A stretch of 64,000 nucleotides of DNA from contig JAIKYD010000107.1 of assembly GCA_024683485.1 (NCBI GenBank), forward strand, positions 1 to 64,000, read 5' to 3'. Positions 52,644 through 62,004 of the stretch are shown piece by piece; position 1 is the first letter of the stretch; the number at the start of each line of letters is the position of its first letter. This stretch comes from Saccharofermentans sp. GTDB lineage: Bacteria > Bacillota > Clostridia > Saccharofermentanales > Saccharofermentanaceae. Made by a program: the position numbers and the translations under genes. A model generated the notes under the pieces. That model did no database searches. It was not told the origin of the DNA and saw only the letters and a list, made by a program, of their open reading frames with translations.

Positions 52644-53510
52644 TCACTTTTTCAACCGTTCAAGTTCCTTTAACGTCAGTCCCCTGACCAGAATGGAATC
52701 CTGATTACTGTCTAGAATATACCGTTCAATTCCCGATAACGTTTGGAAATAATCACCGTCACCGATTATTTCACCATCTGTCAGGCTTACAAAAGCCATC
52801 TTCCAATTTGAAACAGTATTACCTTCGAGTGAAAAACGTTTTTGCGGTTCTTTGGGCAATACGGTTCTTGTTGCTTCTGTCAACGCCAATGCGCCGAAAG
52901 TTACCTGTTCAGAATCACTATAGAACTTCGGTTCTGCTTTATAGGCCCACTCCCAGTCTTCTGAAGTATATCCTCCCGCAGCCTCTTCAATGGTTTCCGC
53001 TTTGCCTGACATGATCAGTTTCCTTGCCTGTTTTGCTGCCATACTGCCGTGGCACGACAACGGGATAGCAGACTCGGCCTCGGCGATCTTGCGGTTGTCC
53101 AAATTAATTCTTTCCCGGCATCTGTCAGCTTCACTAATACCAATAATGTTTACTGCCTTCACCAGTTCTTTATTCTTTTTGCTCCTTGCCCTGTTTATCA
53201 GAACATGCTCGATCTTGGCCGCAGCAAAAGCTAACACAGCACAGCCTGCAAAAATAGCAACAGTTACCGGGAGTTCACTCTTATATGACAAATTGGATGA
53301 TATAACCATTCGTATTATCATACCCAGAACAGCAAATACGATTATAAAAGTCACAAGAAGTTTGCCGAAAGGATATTCCTCAAACGCGGCATCCCTGACT
53401 ATGCTTCTGCTCCCGTCATCTATCTTGCTGAGACGCTCCTCCGTCTCAGATCTCTCTTTCAGCGCATTGATATACTTGTTCAGGATATCCAGCGATTCTG
53501 TTTTATTCAT
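52644..53510 (-). CDS. Membrane protein of unknown function
   Basis: The 288-residue protein has an N-terminal helical stretch with coiled-coil potential (ILNKYINALKERSETEERLS). Two membrane segments follow (LLVTFIIVFAVLGMIIRMVI and VTVAIFAGCAVLAFAAAKIE), then a second coil and a cytoplasmic C-terminal half with SDSEQVTFGALALTEATRTV. No known motif is present. AGGGGACAGGGA lies upstream of the ATG. Confidence 0.55.
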   Translation of the reverse strand: MNKTESLDILNKYINALKERSETEERLSKIDDGSRSIVRDAAFEEYPFGKLLVTFIIVFAVLGMIIRMVISSNLSYKSELPVTVAIFAGCAVLAFAAAKIEHVLINRARSKKNKELVKAVNIIGISEADRCRERINLDNRKIAEAESAIPLSCHGSMAAKQARKLIMSGKAETIEEAAGGYTSEDWEWAYKAEPKFYSDSEQVTFGALALTEATRTVLPKEPQKRFSLEGNTVSNWKMAFVSLTDGEIIGDGDYFQTLSGIERYILDSNQDSILVRGLTLKELERLKK

Positions 53511-53548
53511 AAAGTCCCTGTCCCCTTAACTGATGATCCTATGAACCA

Positions 53549-54526
53549 TTATACTGTATAGTCAACATAGATCTGACATCCTGCATTGCCACACTCAGCA
53601 GGAACAGCGATCACATACTTTCCCGGGACCAGATATCCGTAAACACCAAGACAATAGTCTTTTGTTGTCGTACTTCGTTTTAAGACCATATTCTGACACA
53701 GCGACGTGCCGGCACCTATCGTATAATGAATCCTGTTAGAGTCACGGGGTATGGAATAAAGTCTCCCTTTTACTCGCAGATCCAATTCGCAATAATCGGA
53801 ATAATTCCAGTCTTTATCACTCCAGTTCTCAAACTCGATGGTTACCCAGTCGTACCCGTTCTTCTCATATCTGTTAATGACTTTTCCCTTGATATCCGCT
53901 GCGGTCTTTGAATCCTCATCATCGGACGGAACAAGAAAATCTGTATCCCATTTATTGTTTGCCATAGCGAGCGGCCGGAAAGTTCCAATCCATTTCATAA
54001 GATCTTCATTCTCATATTCCGATATCTCGAAAAGTTCTTCCGCTTTGGTAATAGGAGAAAAATCCATCTCACATTTATATACATCTCCGGAATCATTTAT
54101 CAGGTATCCGTTAGTCCATACTATTCTTCTTGTATAAACATCATCATTTACGCTAAACATTAATGGCTGAACAGAAAACGAATAGACCGGATATGTGATC
54201 TTGTCAGATGTGAAATCATCAGCCAGGCTGCCTTTGCGTGAAGCGGTCTTTCTTACCAGCTTTTTCATTTCTTCAATATCATTATAATATTGGTCTTTTT
54301 CATGAAACTTAATATGACTTCTGTACCTTGTAACAGCCGCGCCATCAAAGCAGTATAAATCTACTGACAAACCGCGTTTTTCTTCTTCGGTATAATCAAC
54401 AATATCAGCAAGTTCTTTTACCTGTTGTTCTTTGACCGGTTTCTTCAGTACAGACGGAAAACTGCATGCTGCAAGTGAAATAAATGCACTTGCAGCTATC
54501 AATACAGACACGATCTTTCTGAACAT
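53549..54526 (-). CDS. Lipoprotein of unknown function
   Basis: The 325-residue precursor has a signal peptide with lipobox ISLAAC. The mature protein (YDWVTIEFENWSDKDWNYSD, YCELDLRVKGRLYSIPRDSN, GYLVPGKYVIAVPAECGNAG) ends with an immunoglobulin-like beta domain similar to those in other Lachnospiraceae lipoproteins. AAGGGGAT precedes the ATG. The function is unknown. Confidence 0.65.
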   Translation of the reverse strand: MFRKIVSVLIAASAFISLAACSFPSVLKKPVKEQQVKELADIVDYTEEEKRGLSVDLYCFDGAAVTRYRSHIKFHEKDQYYNDIEEMKKLVRKTASRKGSLADDFTSDKITYPVYSFSVQPLMFSVNDDVYTRRIVWTNGYLINDSGDVYKCEMDFSPITKAEELFEISEYENEDLMKWIGTFRPLAMANNKWDTDFLVPSDDEDSKTAADIKGKVINRYEKNGYDWVTIEFENWSDKDWNYSDYCELDLRVKGRLYSIPRDSNRIHYTIGAGTSLCQNMVLKRSTTTKDYCLGVYGYLVPGKYVIAVPAECGNAGCQIYVDYTV

Positions 54527-54702
54527 AATAAATCCCCTTTATATGCAGAGCGATCATTTTACCAGTTGAATTCCTACTACCATAAAAAGATTAGCATGCT
54601 AAATCCATATTCAACAAGGGACAAACTCTAACGGATATACTGTCAAAACTTATGATATTGAATACTGCCGCGGAAACTGTGCCGGCATCATAAAGTTTCT
54701 TT

Positions 54703-54942
54703 TTATCTCAGTCTGTACCTGCCATGATATTCACTTCTGGCTTTGCATGACACTTCTGCAACAAATGAATATTTAGCGTTGGAATAGCCGTTCGGCTGGC
54801 CATTGGGCATCCGCTCAAGTTTGCCGGTACTGATGTCATTTAATATTTTCTCTTTCAGATTACTGTATTCGGCAGCAACATCGGGATTATCCAACAGATA
54901 ATCTCTGAAATACAATGTTATATGACGTGTTTCTTTCTGAAC
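54703..54942 (-). pseudogene. GrpB (UPF0157) C-terminal remnant
   Basis: From an in-frame TGA at 54943-54945 the frame reads VQKETRHITLYFRDYLLDNP, then VAAEYSNLKEKIL and YSNAKYSFVAEV. This is the C-terminal half of GrpB proteins (about 170 residues), which belong to the nucleotidyltransferase fold. The N-terminal half with the GSxAVpG catalytic part is absent, and conserved sequence runs upstream of the only start (TTG at 54915). It is a deletion remnant. Confidence 0.65.
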
Positions 54943-54968
54943 TCATGAACCATTATATAATACGGCGG

Positions 54969-55904
54969 TCATCTGCATTTCAGTTTAACTATAAAAGCTT
55001 TAGTATATCCGGGGTAAGTATTTGATAACGAGACAGAACCGCCATGACATTCAATGATCCTTTTTGTGACCGCAAGACCGAGACCGGTGCCTCCTCCTGT
55101 TGTTCTGGCGGTATTCTCCGTTACAAAGGGCTCAAAAATATCCATGCCCTGCGGGATATCATTGCCGTTATCCGCCAATGTAATAACACACCTATCACCG
55201 TCACGTTCCATGCGGACGTATAATGAAGTTCCTTCCGGATTATGTTTATAGGTATTGACTATAAGGTTTGTGAGGGCGCGTGTGATGTCACGTCTGTCAG
55301 CACTGATGACAACCGGGGAATCCGGAATATGGACATCGACATCAATGCCGTGTTCCTCAAGATCACAGTAGTTATCTGCAATTATTCCGCGCATCAATTC
55401 CGCAGCATCAAACTCCGTAATATCCGGTTTGTATTCAGCTGTACCAAGCTGTGAATACTCGAACAGAAGATCCACCATATCGTTCATTCTTGAACTCTTT
55501 TGGGAAATGATGCCGTATATCTCTTTCTTCTCTTCTTCAGGAATCTTATCTTCGGCAAGTGCTTTTGCAAACCCCTGAACAGAAGTCAGCGGTGTTTTCA
55601 GATCATGCGCAACAGCTGCATACATCAGGTTGTTCTCGCGAACCTGGCGTTCGCTCTCGATCCTGACAGCTTTCTTAACCACCAGATAGAAAACTATTCC
55701 GCCGGAAACATAGACCGCTATATCCAACAGTAATGCCAAAGGAACTATTGTAAACAAAAGTCTGTCATCAGATAAAAAAACTGGTTCCAGTTTCTCTATC
55801 AGAAAGTCGAGCATGGAACTTAACAGGCTCGTGACAACAGTTATTACAAGGAAAGTAACAACCACTTTGCGTCTAAGCTTCGCCATGCCTGTTTTATTCT
55901 TCAT
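54969..55904 (-). CDS. VanS-like sensor histidine kinase
   Basis: The 311-residue kinase has two membrane segments (about 12-32 and 50-75) with a 20-residue outer loop. HisKA has His100 in MYAAVAHDLKTPLTSVQGF, and the ATPase domain has N-box LTNLIVNTYKHNPEG and G-box GGGTGLGLAVTKRII. The ATG at 55904 lies inside the last codons of the response regulator gene (11-base overlap), so the two are co-translated. With the ABC-2 exporter upstream it forms a four-gene resistance-type module. Confidence 0.9.
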   Translation of the reverse strand: MKNKTGMAKLRRKVVVTFLVITVVTSLLSSMLDFLIEKLEPVFLSDDRLLFTIVPLALLLDIAVYVSGGIVFYLVVKKAVRIESERQVRENNLMYAAVAHDLKTPLTSVQGFAKALAEDKIPEEEKKEIYGIISQKSSRMNDMVDLLFEYSQLGTAEYKPDITEFDAAELMRGIIADNYCDLEEHGIDVDVHIPDSPVVISADRRDITRALTNLIVNTYKHNPEGTSLYVRMERDGDRCVITLADNGNDIPQGMDIFEPFVTENTARTTGGGTGLGLAVTKRIIECHGGSVSLSNTYPGYTKAFIVKLKCR

Positions 55905-56559
55905 AGCGGTAACCCAGTCCTCGTATGGTCTTGATATGATCACTGCCGATCTTATCGCGCAGACGGCTTATGATCACGCGGATAGTATTGTCATCTACAA
56001 CATCCGTGCCGCACCAGGCATATTCATAGATCTGTTCCTTGGTAAAAACACGGCGTGGGCTTCTCATCAACAACTCCAGAACTTTAAATTCATTTTTGGT
56101 AAGGACGACAGACACGCCGTCTTTTATTACCGTGCATTCGGCAAGATTAAGTGTAACACCGCCTGCTGTAATAACATCAACTTTGGCAACAGGATCTGTT
56201 GCTGTCTGGCGTCTTAACTGTGCCCTGACCTTGGCCTGAACCTCCAAAGGTTCAAAGGGCTTGGTAATATAATCATCCGCACCCATATCGATCCCTATGA
56301 TCCTGTCAGAGAGCGTTACCTTTGCAGAGATGACTATTACCGGTATGTACCTGTCTCTTTCACGGATCTTGCTTATCAACTGGTAACCATCGATCTTCGG
56401 CATCATGATATCCACAATAGCCAGATCAACATGTTCAGTGTTCAGAACAGCAAGGGCCTGCGCGCCATCGTTTGCTTCAAGAACGTTATAGTCTTTAAGA
56501 TAGATTTTAAGAAGCCTGATTATTTCTTTCTCATCATCTGCTATAAGGATATTCGGCAT
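55894..56559 (-). CDS. VanR-like OmpR-family response regulator
   Basis: The 221-residue protein has a receiver domain (Asp50 in LAIVDIMMPK, Lys in ITKPFEP) and a winged helix ending HIKTIRGLGYRYEE. It overlaps the kinase gene by 11 bases and lies 34 bases downstream of the permease gene. The repeats at 58279-58318 upstream of the ATPase gene are its likely site. Confidence 0.93.
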   Translation of the reverse strand: MPNILIADDEKEIIRLLKIYLKDYNVLEANDGAQALAVLNTEHVDLAIVDIMMPKIDGYQLISKIRERDRYIPVIVISAKVTLSDRIIGIDMGADDYITKPFEPLEVQAKVRAQLRRQTATDPVAKVDVITAGGVTLNLAECTVIKDGVSVVLTKNEFKVLELLMRSPRRVFTKEQIYEYAWCGTDVVDDNTIRVIISRLRDKIGSDHIKTIRGLGYRYEE

Positions 56560-56593
56560 ACCAGGACCCCCGCATTTTTTCTGATTATACTAT

Positions 56594-57325
56594 TTATTTT
56601 AATTCTTCTTTTCGAAAACGGATAAAGCTGACTGCCGCCACAAGAACTGTAAACATTACACATACAGAGAAGGCAAGTGCCAGATTCCCGTTGCTCACAT
56701 CACCCAGGAGCATCATGGTCTGTCCGGGAGGCGTTAATCTGATTATATTCAATGCCCATTCCTTTGTTGCAAGGATCTGAGATCCGATATTTGTTCCCAG
56801 CATTACAACCATATTGATAATGATCGCAAGTCCGGACTTCTTGATAAACATTGAGACAGCAAAGCAGGTCAGGAAATATGATATCTCGGCAAAAACAAAG
56901 ATGAGTGCTCTGACAATTACATTGCGGATGAAGCTTCCGTCATCTATCTCCGTCCCGAATACAGCAAAACCGATTGCTGAAGGCAATAGAACTGAACTTG
57001 CAAAATAGATCAATACTGTTGTTACATAAGACAGAAATTTTGCAGAAAGGACTTTGCTTCTACTGTTGCCGGCCATAACTGCCGCCTGGATCTTTCTGTC
57101 TTCAAAAGATCCTGTTACATGGAGTCCTGCAAAGATACCTATAAAGAACATCGCCAGAGAACTGAAGTCGTTGCAGTTTCCCAAAAACATATCATATCCT
57201 GTTATTCCGCCTTCTATGAAATCGCTTATATGGAACAATGTCCCGATAAGAAGCAATGCTATACCTATACTCCAAAAGACCTTTGACTTAAATGTCTGTT
57301 TCATTTCCCATTTATACAGATTCAT
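56594..57325 (-). CDS. ABC-2-type transporter permease
   Basis: The 243-residue protein starts MNLYKWEMKQTFKSKVFWSI, typical of this family. It has six membrane segments and the FEDRKIQAAVMAGNSRSKVL ATPase-contact loop. GGGGAGAAG precedes the ATG, which lies one base after the ATPase stop codon. It works with the 57327-58229 ATPase. The substrate is probably a membrane-active peptide, by analogy with similar modules. Confidence 0.88.
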   Translation of the reverse strand: MNLYKWEMKQTFKSKVFWSIGIALLLIGTLFHISDFIEGGITGYDMFLGNCNDFSSLAMFFIGIFAGLHVTGSFEDRKIQAAVMAGNSRSKVLSAKFLSYVTTVLIYFASSVLLPSAIGFAVFGTEIDDGSFIRNVIVRALIFVFAEISYFLTCFAVSMFIKKSGLAIIINMVVMLGTNIGSQILATKEWALNIIRLTPPGQTMMLLGDVSNGNLALAFSVCVMFTVLVAAVSFIRFRKEELK

Positions 57326-57326
57326 A

Positions 57327-58229
57327 TTATCTTCTCCCCAAAAGCTCAATGTAATGATCCTCAAGTGATTTCTCGTATCTTGTTATCTGCGTAAGGAAGA
57401 TCCCCGCATCAAACATGATCCTTGCCACTTCCTTCTGCTCCACATCATCATGGATCCTGATTTGGAAACCGTCTGTCTCAACATCTCTAAGGCCGCATCC
57501 TTCAAGAACCTTTATGGCTTTGGAAGTCTGTTCCGTCTCGATAACAATATAAGACGAACATTTCTTATCAAGTTCCTCTTTGGATATCACTTCGATGATC
57601 TCACCGTGCGAAATGATAATGTAATCGGTAACAAGCTGATAAAGTTCTGACAGGATATGACTTGATACCACGATCGTTATCCCGTCCTCAAAGCATAATG
57701 ACCTCAAAACTTCTCTCACAGCCACCATTCCCATAGGATCGAGTCCGTTAACCGGTTCATCCAATATCAGGAGTTCCGGATCATTGATGAGGGCAATTGC
57801 AATGCCAAGCCGCTGACGCATACCGAGCGAGAAGTCTTTAACCTTCTTATTCTTAACATCTCCAAGACCTACTCTCTCCAATAGCTTTCTGATCTTTACC
57901 TCATCATCTTTACCATATAATAGCTGCTGCATTTTCAGATTGTCTGCCGCAGTATCGTTCATGGAAAGAATCGGGCTCTCGACAAGACATCCCATTTTCC
58001 GTCTTCCGTTCAGAATACCTGTTTTGTCACCCGCACCGAAAAGTTCAATGCCTCCCCTATCTGCTTCGCTCAGTCCGGTTATGGTTCTGATAGCCGTTGT
58101 TTTACCGGCGCCGTTCTCACCAATAAATCCATAGATCCTGCCTCTTTCCACACTAAAACTTACATCTTTGAGGACTGTTTTGGTTCCATACTTTTTTGTA
58201 AGGCCGGACACTTTAAGTATCGTGTTCAT
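57327..58229 (-). CDS. ABC transporter ATP-binding protein (ABC-2 exporter)
   Basis: The 300-residue protein has Walker A GENGAGKTT, signature FSLGMRQRLGIAIAL, Walker B ELLILDEPVNGLDP and switch His in VVSSHILSEL. It is close in plan to the ATPase at 30165-31082, including the C-terminal extension with a TQITRYEKSLEDHYIELLG end like the SLEEYFISITG end there. AAGGAGATGATC precedes the ATG. It is the first gene of the four-gene module. Confidence 0.93.
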   Translation of the reverse strand: MNTILKVSGLTKKYGTKTVLKDVSFSVERGRIYGFIGENGAGKTTAIRTITGLSEADRGGIELFGAGDKTGILNGRRKMGCLVESPILSMNDTAADNLKMQQLLYGKDDEVKIRKLLERVGLGDVKNKKVKDFSLGMRQRLGIAIALINDPELLILDEPVNGLDPMGMVAVREVLRSLCFEDGITIVVSSHILSELYQLVTDYIIISHGEIIEVISKEELDKKCSSYIVIETEQTSKAIKVLEGCGLRDVETDGFQIRIHDDVEQKEVARIMFDAGIFLTQITRYEKSLEDHYIELLGRR

Positions 58230-58278
58230 CTGATCATCTCCTTTGCTTATGCTTTGATAACGAGATGATACTTTCTGA

Positions 58279-58318
58279 ACATTAACTTACCGCACGGGAA
58301 ACATTAACCGAACATTAA
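58279..58318 (-). promoter_or_regulatory. Candidate response-regulator site, three phased repeats
   Basis: TTAATGT occurs three times on the minus strand, starting 11 and then 22 bases apart (complements at 58312, 58301 and 58279). This is the helical phasing expected for an OmpR-type dimer plus a third half-site. A TATCAT -10-like motif follows about 10 bases after the last repeat, so an activated promoter is likely. Confidence 0.55.
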
Positions 58319-58370
58319 ATTCCGGAAGGACTACGGAATACGGACAATCAATAATGAGCCGAATACCTTC

Positions 58371-58766
58371 CTATTGTATTGCCGATCTCAAACGTGCTGC
58401 CACTTCTTCAGATACTTCCTTACTGCCCTCGGGATATATCCAGTCATAGCCATCGTCAGGAAATCTCGGAAAAACATGGAAATGGAAATGGCCGAATTCA
58501 CAGTTAGCACCACCGTTCTGCATGACGCCGTAACCTTTTGCATTGTAGATTACATCATACGCTTTTATAATTTTCCGTGCTGTATCAGCAATCTCCAGCA
58601 AATACTCATCGGGCAGCTCCACCAATGTATCCGTATGAAGTTTTGGAATGATGAGGACATGTCCCTCATTGGCGGGGTTGATATCAAGAAATGCGGTTAT
58701 CCTGCCGGTCTCATATACTATATGAGCATTCATCTTGTGTTCCGCTATATCACAAAACAGGCACAT
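58371..58766 (-). CDS. HIT-family nucleotide hydrolase
   Basis: The 131-residue protein has the histidine triad GHFHFHVFPR at about 104-113 and the conserved CDIAEHKM start and GHVLIIPKLH strand. It belongs to the Hint branch, which hydrolyses phosphoramidates of nucleotides. AAGGAGAATATT precedes the ATG. It is a single gene. Confidence 0.93.
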   Translation of the reverse strand: MCLFCDIAEHKMNAHIVYETGRITAFLDINPANEGHVLIIPKLHTDTLVELPDEYLLEIADTARKIIKAYDVIYNAKGYGVMQNGGANCEFGHFHFHVFPRFPDDGYDWIYPEGSKEVSEEVAARLRSAIQ

Positions 58767-58830
58767 AATATTCTCCTTTTGATCAGTACTATTCTCTCAA
58801 TGATCATTTCCGTGGAATCTTCACCGGCGG

Positions 58831-59901
58831 TCACTTGCCTTCGCGCTGATCCCGAAAAAGCTTTATCTGCAATACCGGCACCGAACCTATATCCACAACC
58901 TTGTAATCATTAAGTCTTTTTCCCGGTCTCCAGATAAAATGCGGAATGTTGATCATCTCCACTGCGTTTCTGCTGATATCCGCCGCATCAAGCAACCCTA
59001 TCAGTTCAGAATAACATTTTTGGATATCGGCAATGGCATCATACCTTTGCTGTGCGTTATCCACGCTCACTCTGAGAAGATAAGGATCATTGTTGTTTCT
59101 GTCTATCGAAAACATATTCATAAAGCCATGGTATGTATAAAAATAATATCTGTTCGATTCCGCATACACATCAAGATCCGAAGTACCCAAAAACAAAAGC
59201 GTTTCCCTGTTAATATCATCCGTTCCGTCTGAACCGAAGAGATCGGCCATACCGCCCTGTGCAGGAGCCGCTATCTTCAACTTATCCCATTGCTTGTCTG
59301 CCCAATCATCCGGCCAGTCAAAACACACATCTTTAGTCCCCATAAAAACTGTCTCATGTATCTTCGACTTTGACGAAGGCATCCTTACTGCACTCAGCAT
59401 AAAGCACCCGCTGAACGCATACGGACCTATCTCTTCAATGGAATAAGGCAAATTCACTGACTTAAGCCCGGTGCATTCTGAAAACGCATAACTGCCTATC
59501 TTCTTCAAAGAGTCCGGTAAATCGATCTTACCGAGATTATCACAACCCGAGAATGCATTGGCCTCTATTTCCTTTACGTTATCAGACAGACGGACCTCCA
59601 TTATTCCCCTGCAGTCCTCAAAAGCCTTACTTCCAATTACAGTTACATTATCCGGAATAACAACGCTTGGAGAAGCGCCATTGTATTTTCTCAGCACATT
59701 GTCTTCCACTCTGAATTCTTCGTATGCGGGGCTGTTTACGCTATTTGCTTTTGTATTTGAAAGCAGCTTTATGTAATTCTCTACAATAGCATCCTTAACA
59801 ACAAAAGGCTTGCCGCAGCAGCTGCATATTGCAGCACTCTCAGCTGAATCTATCCGTATCTCGGCTTCACACGAAGGACACTCTAATGGAATAACCGGCA
59901 T
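58831..59901 (-). CDS. Zinc-ribbon protein with BspA-type leucine-rich repeats
   Basis: Residues 8-32 form a zinc ribbon (CPSCEAEIRIDS...CSCCG). Residues about 80-195 contain four to five LRR_5/BspA repeats, for example VTVIGSKAFEDCRGIMEVRL, EIEANAFSGCDNLGKIDLPD and KIGSYAFSECTGLKSVNLPY. The last 140 residues are unrelated. BspA repeats are usually found on secreted proteins, but here there is no signal peptide, so the protein is cytoplasmic. GAGGTTAT precedes the ATG. Confidence 0.8.
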   Translation of the reverse strand: MPVIPLECPSCEAEIRIDSAESAAICSCCGKPFVVKDAIVENYIKLLSNTKANSVNSPAYEEFRVEDNVLRKYNGASPSVVIPDNVTVIGSKAFEDCRGIMEVRLSDNVKEIEANAFSGCDNLGKIDLPDSLKKIGSYAFSECTGLKSVNLPYSIEEIGPYAFSGCFMLSAVRMPSSKSKIHETVFMGTKDVCFDWPDDWADKQWDKLKIAAPAQGGMADLFGSDGTDDINRETLLFLGTSDLDVYAESNRYYFYTYHGFMNMFSIDRNNNDPYLLRVSVDNAQQRYDAIADIQKCYSELIGLLDAADISRNAVEMINIPHFIWRPGKRLNDYKVVDIGSVPVLQIKLFRDQREGK

Positions 59902-60026
59902 ATAACCTCACATTGAACGGTTTTCTATTATTCTATATAAAAATGGTCACGGAATAAATTCCTGTTGGATTATTTTTCGCGGTAAATACCAATCCAATCC
60001 GGTATTGGTGGTGATATTATTATTTT

Positions 60027-60677
60027 ATGGAATACGAGAATAGACATAAGAAAGCCTTTTTTATACAGACCATGATAATCCTGGGGATATCGCTTACGGC
60101 TCTGACTGCAGCGCTTCTTACAGGAATGCTTACGATGGCCGCGGTATTCGCAGTTACTTTACTGTTCGGATTACTGAAAATCAGATCGCTGAACCGCCCC
60201 AGAGATGTGTACAGGGGAACGGGAAGTTTTGTTACAGCTATTATCCTGTCATTGATCATCTGTTCAATTACCTCTCCGGTAATCTCGTGTTTTAAGATCC
60301 AGTACCCTTTTGTTTACAGGTCAAAAGCAACTTATCTTACAGAAAACTTTATCGATAAGATCCCTAAGGGTGCTTCAGGATATTATTTCGAGAGCATGCC
60401 CACCATTCTTCAGGGAGACGGGTTCTATAGACTGCAGTTCCGGGCAAATATGGAAGATATTGAAGAACTCAGGAAAAAATGCGAAGCTGATGCCATCTCT
60501 TCATTCAGGGTTTCTGAGCCTGATCCGGAAACGGATAATATCCGTATCTACTATTCGCATTTGTTCAGTGACCATCCTGAAGGAACGGTATATGTTTTTT
60601 CTTATCAGCCAGGCAATCATGCCTGCTTTATGTTCATTCTGATAGATGGTGATTTCGTCTATTGCTGCAGGCAATAA
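60027..60677 (+). CDS. Membrane protein of unknown function
   Basis: The 216-residue protein has three membrane segments in its first 95 residues. An outside domain follows (YFESMPTILQGDGFYRLQFR, EGTVYVFSYQPGNHACFMFI, DGDFVYCC) with no known family. No strong ribosome site precedes the ATG. It converges with the kinase-like gene ending two bases away. Confidence 0.6.
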   Translation: MEYENRHKKAFFIQTMIILGISLTALTAALLTGMLTMAAVFAVTLLFGLLKIRSLNRPRDVYRGTGSFVTAIILSLIICSITSPVISCFKIQYPFVYRSKATYLTENFIDKIPKGASGYYFESMPTILQGDGFYRLQFRANMEDIEELRKKCEADAISSFRVSEPDPETDNIRIYYSHLFSDHPEGTVYVFSYQPGNHACFMFILIDGDFVYCCRQ

Positions 60678-60678
60678 G

Positions 60679-61326
60679 TCAATCTGTTATACCCAGCAGC
60701 TGGTCGGCCAGCAGAACTGTATCCTCCTGACTCCTGTTCTCATCCCTGTAGATTATCTTGAAACCTGAGTTCTCGAGTCTGTCGTAACTTTCTTTTGAAC
60801 ATATCCTTGTGAGTATCTCGCGGTAATTATCAAGCGCCGCCTGCGGATCAGGTTCTTCCAGCATCAACTTATACAGAAACTGTTTCTCCGGATCCGGACG
60901 GTCAAAGAAGCGGTGGATGCTTATCTCAGGATCAGACAGCAATACCAGTACATGTTCAGTGTCAGAAATCTTATGAAGAGTATCTATACATATATTTGTA
61001 TCCACAAATATCTTCTTGTTCTTCACCTCAGGCTTCTGAAGCAGCTCTTCAAGGATCTGAAGCTCAACTGTCTCGCATTCCTTTTTCACATTGTTTACCC
61101 AGGTTACATACTCATCAGGTGTTCTGCGGATAAACTCATGCCAATCCTGAAGATCACGTGTGTAGGTCAGGTTTGGAAAATCTTTGCTGTCAAGTTCAGG
61201 CAGTTTCTCATCATGATAGTTCTCTTCAAGAGCTATCCCGTTATGTTTCTTAGCAAGATTTTTTACAATAGTAGATTTGCCCGCATAGGATGTTCCTATC
61301 ACGAAATACACATTTTTCAGATCCAT
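60679..61326 (-). CDS. P-loop kinase-like protein
   Basis: The 215-residue protein has a Walker A GTSYAGKST (residues 11-19) directly after the first strand VYFVIG. A Walker B-like FVDTNICID and an Arg-rich lid region (RFFDRPDPEKQFLYKL) follow, the layout of small nucleoside or sugar kinases. Conserved Tyr/Asp residues in the N-half (LPELDSKDFPNLTYTRDLQD) do not fit a known subgroup. AGGGAAAAG precedes the ATG at 61326. Confidence 0.7.
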   Translation of the reverse strand: MDLKNVYFVIGTSYAGKSTIVKNLAKKHNGIALEENYHDEKLPELDSKDFPNLTYTRDLQDWHEFIRRTPDEYVTWVNNVKKECETVELQILEELLQKPEVKNKKIFVDTNICIDTLHKISDTEHVLVLLSDPEISIHRFFDRPDPEKQFLYKLMLEEPDPQAALDNYREILTRICSKESYDRLENSGFKIIYRDENRSQEDTVLLADQLLGITD

Positions 61327-61374
61327 ACTTTTCCCTAAAAACAATCTAATAGTTACTAAACCGGTATATAAAGA

Positions 61375-62004
61375 TCAAAATCCCAGTGAATCATTAACCA
61401 GTATTACGTGGATCCTGCCCTCATGCCTGGAATACCTTGTCATAAGGAACTGGCAGCAAATCGTATCAGGCGATTTGCAGTCCATACACGAACCTGTCTT
61501 CGAACAGGGCGTATTAAGCCCGAATCTCTGGGCATTGATCGGAGCAGCCACGTTGCGGGCTCTCTTCATGGCACCGTCAACATCACTGCAGACCTTATTC
61601 ATTCCGACTATGAACAGAACCTTTTTGGGTCCCTGTGCGATCGCGGATACTCTGTTGGAGTTTCCATCGATGTTAATAAGAATACCGTCTTCAGTTATTG
61701 CATTGCAGCTTGAGAGGAAGAAATCCGCATCGTAAGCAGCGAGCATGGCTGCACGCTTGTCTTCTGCTTCATCTCTGTCCAGGAAGTTGTAATTTCCCTC
61801 CTTAAGCGCATCAACAAGGCCTATCTCATGCACGCTCATTCCGCCGCCCATTGTAACCACTGATCCCTCCGGGATCAATTCGAGAGCGATCTTTTTTGCT
61901 TCTTCTGCAGAAGAAGCATAGTAACCGCTCATATTACGGGAATTCAGACCCTTTATTACTTTCTGAGCCAACAGTTCATTGCGTTTTGTAATATTCGCGT
62001 TCAT
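61375..62004 (-). CDS. LUD-domain protein (LutC/DUF162-like)
   Basis: The 209-residue protein matches the LUD domain: GSVVTMGGGMSVHEIGLVDA, DADFFLSSCNAITEDGILIN, SAIAQGPKKVLFIVGMNKV and a Cys-rich stretch TPCSKTGSCMDCKSPDTICC near the C-terminus. Some relatives take part in lactate oxidation together with iron-sulfur subunits, but no such genes are adjacent. AGGAGGAG lies upstream of the ATG at 62004. Confidence 0.88.
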   Translation of the reverse strand: MNANITKRNELLAQKVIKGLNSRNMSGYYASSAEEAKKIALELIPEGSVVTMGGGMSVHEIGLVDALKEGNYNFLDRDEAEDKRAAMLAAYDADFFLSSCNAITEDGILINIDGNSNRVSAIAQGPKKVLFIVGMNKVCSDVDGAMKRARNVAAPINAQRFGLNTPCSKTGSCMDCKSPDTICCQFLMTRYSRHEGRIHVILVNDSLGF

